A DNA stretch of 64,000 nt from CALLCD01 sp039196965 (GTDB lineage: Bacteria > Pseudomonadota > Alphaproteobacteria > Caulobacterales > Hyphomonadaceae), in the NCBI GenBank assembly GCA_039196965.1, contig JBCCUK010000022.1:1-64000 (forward strand). The letters run 5' to 3'. Under the pieces are notes generated by a model. It was not told the origin of the DNA. It did not search any database and saw only the letters and a program-made list of their open reading frames with translations. Below, one piece after another: positions 35,831-42,792 of this stretch (position 1 is the first letter of the stretch; each line of letters begins with the position of its first letter). The position numbers and the translations under genes were made by a program.

Positions 35831-36691
35831 TCAGGGCTTCTGCCCGGGTATGTTGATGCGGTTTGTAATCTCCGAAATACGTGTCAGGCTCTGGAGAGCG
35901 GCAGGTAAAGTGACAGCTGATTCAATGAATTCGTATGAATAGGTCACTATTGAAAATACCTGCCCGGGTGATGCATTTATTTGCGTGGCCGCAAACCAAA
36001 GATTGCCGCCGAGCATGGTCAGTAGAACGGCGAATATCAGCCCGTAAACAATGGCTTCGGTATCGGACAGCCTTACTTCGAAACGACGAAGAGAAAGTAA
36101 GTGATCACGGATGTGATCCTCTTTTGAATTTATCAGTACAGATACCTGTTTCTCAGTCTGCTCATTCAAACCTTGGTTCAGTTTGAAGAACCGGCTGCTG
36201 GATACGCTGTAAACGACGAGCGCTAGAAGTCCCGCGCCACCTGCCGAAACGGCCAGTATTGAATGAAAGGAAAACAGGATTGCGATGGCCGCAATAACCT
36301 GGACACAGGCAGTGAGGACGACCGGCGCTTCGATCTCCAGAAAATCGATCAGTTCCCGGCTCATATCCAGGCGGGCGGTAATGGATGATAGTGGTCGCTC
36401 TCTCGCCTGTCCGACGACGGCTTCACCAAGCGCGACACGCATCGAACCGTAGGCCCGCGTGTCGTAGGCGCGGCGGGCGACGCCGACAATCAGCAAAACT
36501 CCCATGGCCCCGATCAGGGTCAGAAACGCCGTCCTATCGCGATTCAACAAGCCATCAATAGATCGTCCGATCAGTAAGGGCAGTGCCACAAGGAGAATCG
36601 TTTCAAAAAGCGTCAGGCTCCATGTTATAAAGATTTTCCGCCAATATATTTTCGCGATCGATCGAAGAGAGAGCCTGCGATCAAGCAACAT
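35831..36691 (-). CDS. ABC transporter six-TM domain protein without ATPase domain
   Basis: A 286-residue protein with the exporter-type six-helix membrane domain (hydrophobic blocks from about 16 to 265, with 'LLIGRSIDGLL' early and 'EFIESAVTLPAALQSLTRISEI' late, as in ABC exporter TMDs). No nucleotide-binding domain, Walker A or signature motif follows, and none is encoded nearby. It is either a regulatory half-protein or uses an NBD encoded elsewhere. It is the last gene of the TetR / desaturase / TMD operon (8 bp after the desaturase). Confidence 0.8.
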   Translation of the reverse strand: MLLDRRLSLRSIAKIYWRKIFITWSLTLFETILLVALPLLIGRSIDGLLNRDRTAFLTLIGAMGVLLIVGVARRAYDTRAYGSMRVALGEAVVGQARERPLSSITARLDMSRELIDFLEIEAPVVLTACVQVIAAIAILFSFHSILAVSAGGAGLLALVVYSVSSSRFFKLNQGLNEQTEKQVSVLINSKEDHIRDHLLSLRRFEVRLSDTEAIVYGLIFAVLLTMLGGNLWFAATQINASPGQVFSIVTYSYEFIESAVTLPAALQSLTRISEITNRINIPGQKP

Positions 36692-36699
36692 GGGACAAC

Positions 36700-37578
36700 C
36701 TAGTGGTCCGGCTGTTTTAAGGCTACTGTGGGTGTCTCAGGCGTCCAGCCGGGCTTACCGAAGAGATACATCCACACCTCACCGAATGAGCGCGCTTTTC
36801 CGATGTCAGTGAAGAACTCCGGAAGCTCTGAAAACCAAACAGTGATCGGATTAACGCTGTTAAAATCTCGCTTCAGTCCGTAATTCGGGCGTTCTTCTTC
36901 GCGCTGGAATGTTCCGAACAGGCGGTCCCAAATAATCAGTATGCCGCCATAGTTTTTGTCGACATATTTGTCATCGCAACCATGATGTACACGGTGATTG
37001 GATGGGGTGTTGAGAAAGTCGTCCAGTACTCCCAGCTTCCCGATCAGCTCCGTATGGATCCAGCTCTGATAGGCGAGCACAATGAGCACGCCGGAGAAGA
37101 TCAGCGCAGGCGGAAACCCCAGAAAGATCAGTGGCAAGTGGAAGAGGATGGAGATGACGCCTTCCAAGGGGCCAAAACGTATCGCCACGCTGGCATTCAT
37201 GTGACGCGAGGAATGATGCACGGCATGTTGGGTCCAGAACACACGGACCTCATGGGCGATTCGATGCTCCCAGTAATAGATAAAGTCGCAGGCGAGAAGG
37301 GCGAGCGCTATTGTCCACGGCGCGATGGGAAGTGCCCAGCTCACATAGGTTTCACTAAGAAAAATGTAGCCGAGATAGGCAACTGAGAGCACAAAGGTCT
37401 CAATCAGAACAGATGGGATCTGTGTGGAGATGCTGGCGATCATGTCGAGATGGCCGCGCCCCCGGAACGATTTTTCAAAAAGGCCTTTGACGATTTCAAT
37501 GACGAGGATTGCTGCTCCGATGAGGAGAAAAATCTCGTCGAATGAACTGGCGAATGCCTGAATGTCAGCAGCGGTCAT
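36700..37578 (-). CDS. Sterol desaturase / fatty acid hydroxylase family membrane protein
   Basis: A 292-residue di-iron membrane oxygenase. The histidine boxes are E-H-R-I-A-H-E, H-A-V-H-H-S-S-R-H and H-R-V-H-H-G, with an additional W-I-H-T-E-L, the layout of the sterol desaturase superfamily (hydroxylation or desaturation of lipids or carotenoids, O2-dependent). AGGAGGAG lies 5 nt before the ATG. The ATG overlaps the TetR stop by four bases (ATGA), so it is co-translated with its probable regulator. Substrate unknown. Confidence 0.93.
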   Translation of the reverse strand: MTAADIQAFASSFDEIFLLIGAAILVIEIVKGLFEKSFRGRGHLDMIASISTQIPSVLIETFVLSVAYLGYIFLSETYVSWALPIAPWTIALALLACDFIYYWEHRIAHEVRVFWTQHAVHHSSRHMNASVAIRFGPLEGVISILFHLPLIFLGFPPALIFSGVLIVLAYQSWIHTELIGKLGVLDDFLNTPSNHRVHHGCDDKYVDKNYGGILIIWDRLFGTFQREEERPNYGLKRDFNSVNPITVWFSELPEFFTDIGKARSFGEVWMYLFGKPGWTPETPTVALKQPDH

Positions 37579-38135
37579 TTTCTCCTCCTGCCGAGACCAG
37601 TGGTTAGCGTACGCCATGCCAAATCCGCCGCTTGGTTTTGGGTGGTTTCGCCGGCTTTGACATTTTCCCAAGCGGCATAGAGTAGATGATCGAATGCCTG
37701 AATGATCCAACCCGTTGGCACGCTTTTGTTGAACAGGCCTTCTGCTTTTGCCTCTTCCACCATGTCGCGGGTTTCGCGCTGTTGGCGGGCATATGCCGCC
37801 GCGATCTCGGGATCATTGTCAATCGGTTCCAGCGCCAGAAAGCCGTGACGGTCACCGAGCGGGATTAGAGCTGCCAGCACTCGTTGAAATGCCTCGGCGA
37901 CGGAGGTGACGTTGGCACAGGCGGCTTCGGCCGCTGCATCCATTTCATCTATGGCAATGAGTGCCAGAGCACGCACAAGGTCATTACGGCTTGCAAAATG
38001 CCGATGCAATGTGGCGCGGCCGACTCCTGCGCGGTCGGAGATTTCGGAGAGAGCAGCACTTGGATCGCGGCTAAAAATATCAAACGCGGCTTCTATAATG
38101 GCGTCTCTGGTCGTTGGTCGTAGTGAATTTATCAT
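37575..38135 (-). CDS. TetR-family transcriptional repressor
   Basis: A 186-residue TetR regulator: HTH in 'ALSEISDRAGVGRATLHRHFASRNDLVRAL' and an all-helical ligand domain. I choose ATG 38135; an upstream ATG at 38153 would put the operator palindrome inside the first six codons, and a promoter-like TTGACA-N16-CATATT positions transcription to begin at or near 38135, that is, a leaderless mRNA. It heads an operon with a sterol desaturase (ATGA overlap) and an ABC membrane domain, and probably represses it until a lipid-like ligand binds. Confidence 0.92.
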   Translation of the reverse strand: MINSLRPTTRDAIIEAAFDIFSRDPSAALSEISDRAGVGRATLHRHFASRNDLVRALALIAIDEMDAAAEAACANVTSVAEAFQRVLAALIPLGDRHGFLALEPIDNDPEIAAAYARQQRETRDMVEEAKAEGLFNKSVPTGWIIQAFDHLLYAAWENVKAGETTQNQAADLAWRTLTTGLGRRRK

Positions 38136-38188
38136 GAGACAAATATGTCTCATATGAGATAAATGTCAATATCCGCCAAATATCTCAT
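38134..38188. promoter_or_regulatory. Four-half-site operator and promoter of the TetR operon
   Basis: Two palindromes with the same half-site family: ATGAGACA-N4-TGTCTCAT (arms 38134-38141 and 38146-38153) and ATGAGATA-N19-TATCTCAT (38154-38161 and 38181-38188), giving consensus ATGAGAYA. On the minus strand TTGACA (38169-38164) and CATATT (38147-38142) are 16 bp apart and embedded in these sites, so repressor binding would block the promoter. The first palindrome ends at the TetR start codon. Confidence 0.75.
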
Positions 38189-38412
38189 TTCGGAAAGAAC
38201 ACTCCGGACATCTCTTGGACCGACGCTCACGAACTGCTCCCATCGGTCTGCATTTATCTGCCTCTAACCCAGGCCGGAAAAAAGCCCAGACAGCTGTTCC
38301 GTGGGCTTCCCAAATCTTACGCACTCTGCCATTAGGCGCGCTTTCCAGTCGCTGGCGGCGTGTCCGATCCTCCCGTCAGCTATGCAGACCAGACCATATA
38401 GAAGAGAAAAAC

Positions 38413-39366
38413 ATGGCTCGCACTCGCAAACGCAAGGGTAATCCGGTTCACGGATGGCTCTGCTTCGACAAACCCCTCGAGATGACATCCACCCAGGCGG
38501 TGGCGCGGCTCAAGCGCTTTTATAATGCCCAGAAAGTTGGTCATGGTGGCACGCTCGACCCCTTGGCGACCGGTATTCTGCCTATAGCATTTGGCAATGC
38601 GACGAAGACCGTTGCCTGGGCCATGGATGCCGACAAAGACTATGCCTTCACCGTTAGCTGGGGGGTGTCTACGGCGAGCTATGATGCCGAAGGCGTGGAG
38701 ATTGCCCGCTCTGATGTGCGCCCGACAAAAGATGCGATCGAGGCGGCACTGCCAGACTTTATAGGAGAGATCGAACAGGTTCCGCCGAAATTCTCCGCCA
38801 TCAAAGTGGACGGCCAGCGGGCCTATGACCTCGCCCGCGATGGCGAGGACTTCGAGCTAGAGGCGCGCCCGGTCATCGTCCACGGGGCGGAACTTGCTTC
38901 CGTTGAAGAGGGGATATCGGCCACATTCCATGTTCGGTCGGGGAAGGGGTTCTATGTTCGGGCCATGGCGCGGGATATAGCCTATGCTCTCGGTACGGAG
39001 GGACACATTACGAAACTGCGGCGAACCCGAGTCGGCATCTTCGATGAAGAAAACGCCATCACTCTGGCGGAACTTGAGGCGCTTGCCGAGGTCGGTGACA
39101 AGGACGGGCTAATGTCGATGCTCGCCCCCATTGAAACAGCTCTGGGTGACATTCCCCTGGTTGATATCAACACCCATGATGCGAGTCAGATTATCAATGG
39201 CCAGCCTGTCGTGCTGTTGCCCCATGTGGTCGATCACTGGAAAGATAACCGGTCATCCAATCCCGAGGATGACCGCCTTGCTGTTGCCATGGATGGAGAG
39301 CGGGCTGTCGCTTTGGGAGAGGTCAGGGCCGGGCGTTTTCAGCCGGTCAGGGTGTTCGCAAGCTGA
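38413..39366 (+). CDS. truB: tRNA pseudouridine(55) synthase TruB
   Basis: A 317-residue enzyme that makes pseudouridine 55 in the T-loop of tRNA. Motif II with the catalytic Asp is GGTLDPLATG at 45-54 (Asp49), and 'SGKGFYVRAMARDI' is the downstream RNA-binding motif. The N-terminal 'KGNPVHGWLCFDKP' is the canonical TruB start, preceded by GAAGAG. A frame from 38215 would add 66 unrelated residues. In most proteobacteria truB is directly followed by rpsO; here two unrelated genes intervene. Confidence 0.97.
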   Translation: MARTRKRKGNPVHGWLCFDKPLEMTSTQAVARLKRFYNAQKVGHGGTLDPLATGILPIAFGNATKTVAWAMDADKDYAFTVSWGVSTASYDAEGVEIARSDVRPTKDAIEAALPDFIGEIEQVPPKFSAIKVDGQRAYDLARDGEDFELEARPVIVHGAELASVEEGISATFHVRSGKGFYVRAMARDIAYALGTEGHITKLRRTRVGIFDEENAITLAELEALAEVGDKDGLMSMLAPIETALGDIPLVDINTHDASQIINGQPVVLLPHVVDHWKDNRSSNPEDDRLAVAMDGERAVALGEVRAGRFQPVRVFAS

Positions 39367-39535
39367 TCTTCTCGCCGTTTCAAGCAAGCATGCGAGGTGC
39401 CCCTATATTATTGGTAAACACTTTATGTATAAACTCCGTCAACGAATTTAATAATTGAAAATCAGCATACGAATTTAACGAAATTTTCTGACTCATTTGG
39501 GACTCTGAGCACAACCAGACAGAGGTTGTGGGTGA

Positions 39536-41431
39536 ATGTTCCTCGACAATATAACGATTAATGCTCTGGGGCAGTATCTCGGATTTTTCCTCCCGTCATC
39601 TCGTGTCTACTATCTCTATTTGATAACAGCATTGCTATTGGCGTTCTTCGCTTACCGGTTTCTCGACTATGATCATGATCATCACCATGAAGGTGATCAT
39701 GGCAAAGGCGAGGAGAATAGGAAACATGCCAAGAGCTTCTTCTCCTATGTGTTCGATCCTGAGATCTACAGGCATCCGTCCACTTGGCAGGACATCAAGT
39801 ACTTCCTTGTGAACGCGATCCTGTATTATGGGGTCGCATCGCAATTCTTGATCGGAACTCATGAGATTGCGGCGCTTGGAAACACCGCGTTCAATGAGTT
39901 CTTCGGACCCTTGTCGTCACCACTGATCTCAAATGAGCTCAGCCTCATCCTGTACACACTGCTCAGTGTGCTGGCGATTGATCTAGGCGTCTATGTCACC
40001 CATCGTGCACAGCATGAGATCCCGTTCCTGTGGGAGTTTCACAAGGTTCACCACTCGGCTGAGAAGCTGAACCCGATGACGTTGTTCCGGATGCATCCGG
40101 TGGACCTGTTCTTTACTGCCCTAGTGGTTTCCATTCTTACCGGTTTGTCTGTGTCGGGACTGTTTTATCTGACCGGGGAAACACCGCAGGAACTTACCCT
40201 GTTCGGGATCAATGTGATCACGGCCCTTTTCTATATCTTCGGATACAATCTTCGCCATTCGCACATATGGCTGAATTATCCGGCCTGGCTTTCGCGGATA
40301 TTCATCAGCCCGGCCCAGCATCAGATTCACCATTCCGTCGACCCCAAGCACTTCGACAAGAATTTCGGTTTGATCTTTTCGATCTGGGATGGGCTGGGCC
40401 GGTCGCTCTATATCCCTCGCACCTATGAGAAACTTGAATACGGTCTCAGTAAGGAAGAGCCAAATCCATTTCGGTCGACTTTTGATATCTACAAAGAGCC
40501 TTTCGTCGCCGCAGGACGCATTTTTGCGAAGGAAACCCAGAAGCCGAGCCGGCGAGTGATTGCCGGTCTGTCTGTTTTCATTCTCGGAATGGGGTACGTG
40601 CAGCTTGCGAATGAGGGCAATCGCCAGATTGCGCTTGCAGAATTGCCGAGTGTCCATCTGGCTGAACTCACCTGGACGGAAATCGACCATGCTCTCCAGA
40701 CAGGTTATGATACGGCCCTCATACCGACTGCAGGCGTTGAACAAAACGGGCCCCATGTCGTGCTCGGCAAACATAATCTCGTTGTAAAACGCACAAGCGG
40801 TGACATCGCCAAGACACTTGGGAAAACCCTTGTGGCTCCCGTCGTTGATCATGTCCCGGAAGGTGCGATTGCGCCCGAACCCGATGGACATATGGCGTTT
40901 GCCGGAACAATCAGTGTCCCTGATGATGTCTTCGAGGATATACTGTATGCATCTGCCGCCAGTCTGAAGGCTCACGGCTTCAAGAAGATTTTCCTTGTGG
41001 GAGATAGTGGCGGCAATCAGGAGGGGCAGGCGCGCGTCGCCCGCAAGTTGCAGAACGAATGGCGCGGTGAGGGAATGATAGTCGCCCATATCGGCGACTA
41101 CTATAGCGGCAATGGACAGTTCGACTATTTGTTGGGCGAGGGCTATACAGATGCGGAGATTGGCTACCACGCTGGTATCCGCGATACGTCCGAGGTTCTC
41201 TTTATCGCTCCGGCCTCCGTGCGGCCACACGGTTTCACGCGATATGTTGATGGTGACAGTGGTTTTTCCGGTAACAGGGCCAAGGCAAGCGCGGATATTG
41301 GCCGGAAGATGGTGGAGCTGAAGGTCAAAGCGGCTGTGGATGAGATCCGTCAAGTGCTCGCCGAAAGTGACCGCAAGGTCGATGAGAATAGGATGGTTCG
41401 CCAGGATTTGGCATCGGCCGATCAGTTATAA
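39536..41431 (+). CDS. Sterol desaturase-creatininase family fusion protein
   Basis: A 631-residue two-domain protein in one intact frame. Residues about 1-330 form a membrane sterol desaturase/fatty acid hydroxylase with His boxes H156-x3-H160, H169-x2-HH and H262-x2-HH and a histidine-rich loop (D44 to E60, D-H-D-H-H-H-E-x-D-H). After a further hydrophobic segment (about 340-357), residues about 375-600 form a creatininase-fold amidohydrolase of the subfamily with EQNGPH (402-407), GKHN and GDSGGNQ (489-495). The classical creatininase ligands His36, Asp45 and His120 are replaced in these motifs. No known pathway joins the two activities; location outside the membrane for the C-terminal domain is inferred. 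Confidence 0.88.
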   Translation: MFLDNITINALGQYLGFFLPSSRVYYLYLITALLLAFFAYRFLDYDHDHHHEGDHGKGEENRKHAKSFFSYVFDPEIYRHPSTWQDIKYFLVNAILYYGVASQFLIGTHEIAALGNTAFNEFFGPLSSPLISNELSLILYTLLSVLAIDLGVYVTHRAQHEIPFLWEFHKVHHSAEKLNPMTLFRMHPVDLFFTALVVSILTGLSVSGLFYLTGETPQELTLFGINVITALFYIFGYNLRHSHIWLNYPAWLSRIFISPAQHQIHHSVDPKHFDKNFGLIFSIWDGLGRSLYIPRTYEKLEYGLSKEEPNPFRSTFDIYKEPFVAAGRIFAKETQKPSRRVIAGLSVFILGMGYVQLANEGNRQIALAELPSVHLAELTWTEIDHALQTGYDTALIPTAGVEQNGPHVVLGKHNLVVKRTSGDIAKTLGKTLVAPVVDHVPEGAIAPEPDGHMAFAGTISVPDDVFEDILYASAASLKAHGFKKIFLVGDSGGNQEGQARVARKLQNEWRGEGMIVAHIGDYYSGNGQFDYLLGEGYTDAEIGYHAGIRDTSEVLFIAPASVRPHGFTRYVDGDSGFSGNRAKASADIGRKMVELKVKAAVDEIRQVLAESDRKVDENRMVRQDLASADQL

Positions 41432-41469
41432 ATATCATCGGTGATGCAATAACTGATGGTCTTCAGGAG

Positions 41470-42174
41470 CTAGCGACGCTCATTCGCCTGGTAGATTGAT
41501 GTATAGCCGACGGTAGCGCGGCGGCGATAATCGAACCCGGTCATGACTTCGTGCACTTTGGTGACCTGAAATGGTCGGTCGATTGTTTCGAGGTCTTCTA
41601 CGAGGACGATGCGCGGCCGATAGGTTTTCCAGTCATTTGACATCAGGACGTCTACATCCAGACCTTCGCAATCCACTGACAACATATCGAAATCAGATTG
41701 GATGCCATTCTCGGCAAGCAAGGTTGCGAGGGGCCGAACGGGAATTGTGTCGGTATCTTTCAAGACGCCGCCATGGGATACGGCTCGATCCCGCGCGTCA
41801 GCATCGAAGGTGTTGAAGTCCGGATTATTGAACTTGAAATATTCGAGTTTGGCTTCTGTTTGCGAGACACCGAGCTGCTGAAATGTATCCCGGGGGCGAA
41901 TGATCCGGTGGAGGCGGGCATGATCCGGATTCGGGTCGATGGTCAGACCCTGCCAGCCTCTGCGGTAGAAGAGATAAGAGTTCGATCCGAAATAGGGATG
42001 CCCGGCACCGACATCCACATAGGTCCCCCGCTGCGGCAAATAGCACTCGTGCAGAAGAAAGATGTCCTCGCCGCATTGCGAGTATGATCTGTCCCCCCGG
42101 CCAAGCATATCAGCACGTAGCCGCGCTGCTAGCCCCATGGACCGGTTGATGAGGTTGGTCTTCCGATTTCCCAT
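41470..42174 (-). CDS. FkbM-family SAM-dependent methyltransferase
   Basis: A 234-residue methyltransferase of the FkbM type, usually O-methylating sugars or polyketide-derived hydroxyls. 'GTYVDVGAGHPYFGSNSYLFYRRGW' is the SAM motif I, 'GLTIDPNPDHARLHR' carries the ribose-binding acidic residue, and 'DFDMLSVDCEGLDVDVL' is the diagnostic FkbM D-x-E-G segment. ATG 42174 has AAGGA about 7-8 nt upstream. It is on the opposite strand to its neighbours and separates the fusion gene from rpsO. Confidence 0.9.
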   Translation of the reverse strand: MGNRKTNLINRSMGLAARLRADMLGRGDRSYSQCGEDIFLLHECYLPQRGTYVDVGAGHPYFGSNSYLFYRRGWQGLTIDPNPDHARLHRIIRPRDTFQQLGVSQTEAKLEYFKFNNPDFNTFDADARDRAVSHGGVLKDTDTIPVRPLATLLAENGIQSDFDMLSVDCEGLDVDVLMSNDWKTYRPRIVLVEDLETIDRPFQVTKVHEVMTGFDYRRRATVGYTSIYQANERR

Positions 42175-42395
42175 CACGGTTTCCTTGTTCGGTCTTTCTT
42201 GTGCAAGTGGTGTGCCTTGTGGATTAATGGGGCTTATCAGTCAGCCTGTTATAGAGGAGCCTCGCGCGCTTTTCTCTCTTCCCAAATGGTCCCAAATGCG
42301 TCATAAGCCGCGCCAATGGGATAGCCCCTTGAAGCCTAACCATTCGCTGGTCGACAACCCGGCACTTGGCTTTTGGCATTGAGGTCCCGCAAACC

Positions 42396-42416
42396 GCCCA
42401 AAATACGGGCTTTTTT
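42396..42416 (+). terminator. Short GC hairpin with T6 run in the rpsO leader
   Basis: A 4-bp GCCC/GGGC stem (42396-42399 and 42407-42410, loop of 7) followed by TTTTTT ends 36 bp before the rpsO start. It may end read-through from the fusion gene or act as an attenuator of rpsO-pnp. The stem is short, so activity is uncertain. The rest of 42178-42452 shows no gene. Confidence 0.4.
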
Positions 42417-42452
42417 CAACCCGCCGCGAGGCGACAGAAGGATACGTTGTCG

Positions 42453-42722
42453 ATGTCTATTACGGCTGAAAGAAAAGCAGAACTCATCCAGAAATTTGCC
42501 CGTGTCGAAGGCGACACCGGGTCACCTGAAGTGCAGGTGGCGATCTTGACCGAACGGATCACCAACCTGACAGATCACTTCAAGACTAATAAGAAAGACA
42601 ATCATTCCCGGCGCGGCCTCCTCAAGATGGTGGCCAATCGCCGGAAACTCCTCGATTATGTGAAGAGGAAAGATGAGGGGCGATATCAGTCGCTCATCAA
42701 GGAGCTGGGGATACGCCGGTAA
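42453..42722 (+). CDS. rpsO: 30S ribosomal protein S15
   Basis: An 89-residue S15, which binds 16S rRNA early in assembly of the platform. 'GDTGSPEVQVAILTERI', 'KKDNHSRRGLL' and 'RRKLLDYVKRKDEGRYQSLIKELGIRR' are the universally conserved segments. ATG 42453 is fixed by AGAAGGA 10 nt upstream; a frame from 42366 is longer but unsupported. It is followed by pnp after a terminator-like hairpin. S15 often regulates its own mRNA; I see no recognised S15 site beyond the leader hairpin. Confidence 0.98.
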   Translation: MSITAERKAELIQKFARVEGDTGSPEVQVAILTERITNLTDHFKTNKKDNHSRRGLLKMVANRRKLLDYVKRKDEGRYQSLIKELGIRR

Positions 42723-42735
42723 GGCTCCCCAAACA

Positions 42736-42769
42736 ACCCGCCGCGTCATCCGGACCGGCGGGTTTTTTC
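42736..42769 (+). terminator. Intrinsic terminator between rpsO and pnp
   Basis: Perfect 9-bp arms AACCCGCCG / CGGCGGGTT (42736-42744 and 42757-42765) with a 12-base loop and a T6 run (42764-42769). It would partly uncouple S15 from PNPase expression, as in the E. coli rpsO-pnp operon. Confidence 0.9.
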
Positions 42770-42792
42770 GTATGTGAAAGAAAGCAAAACGT

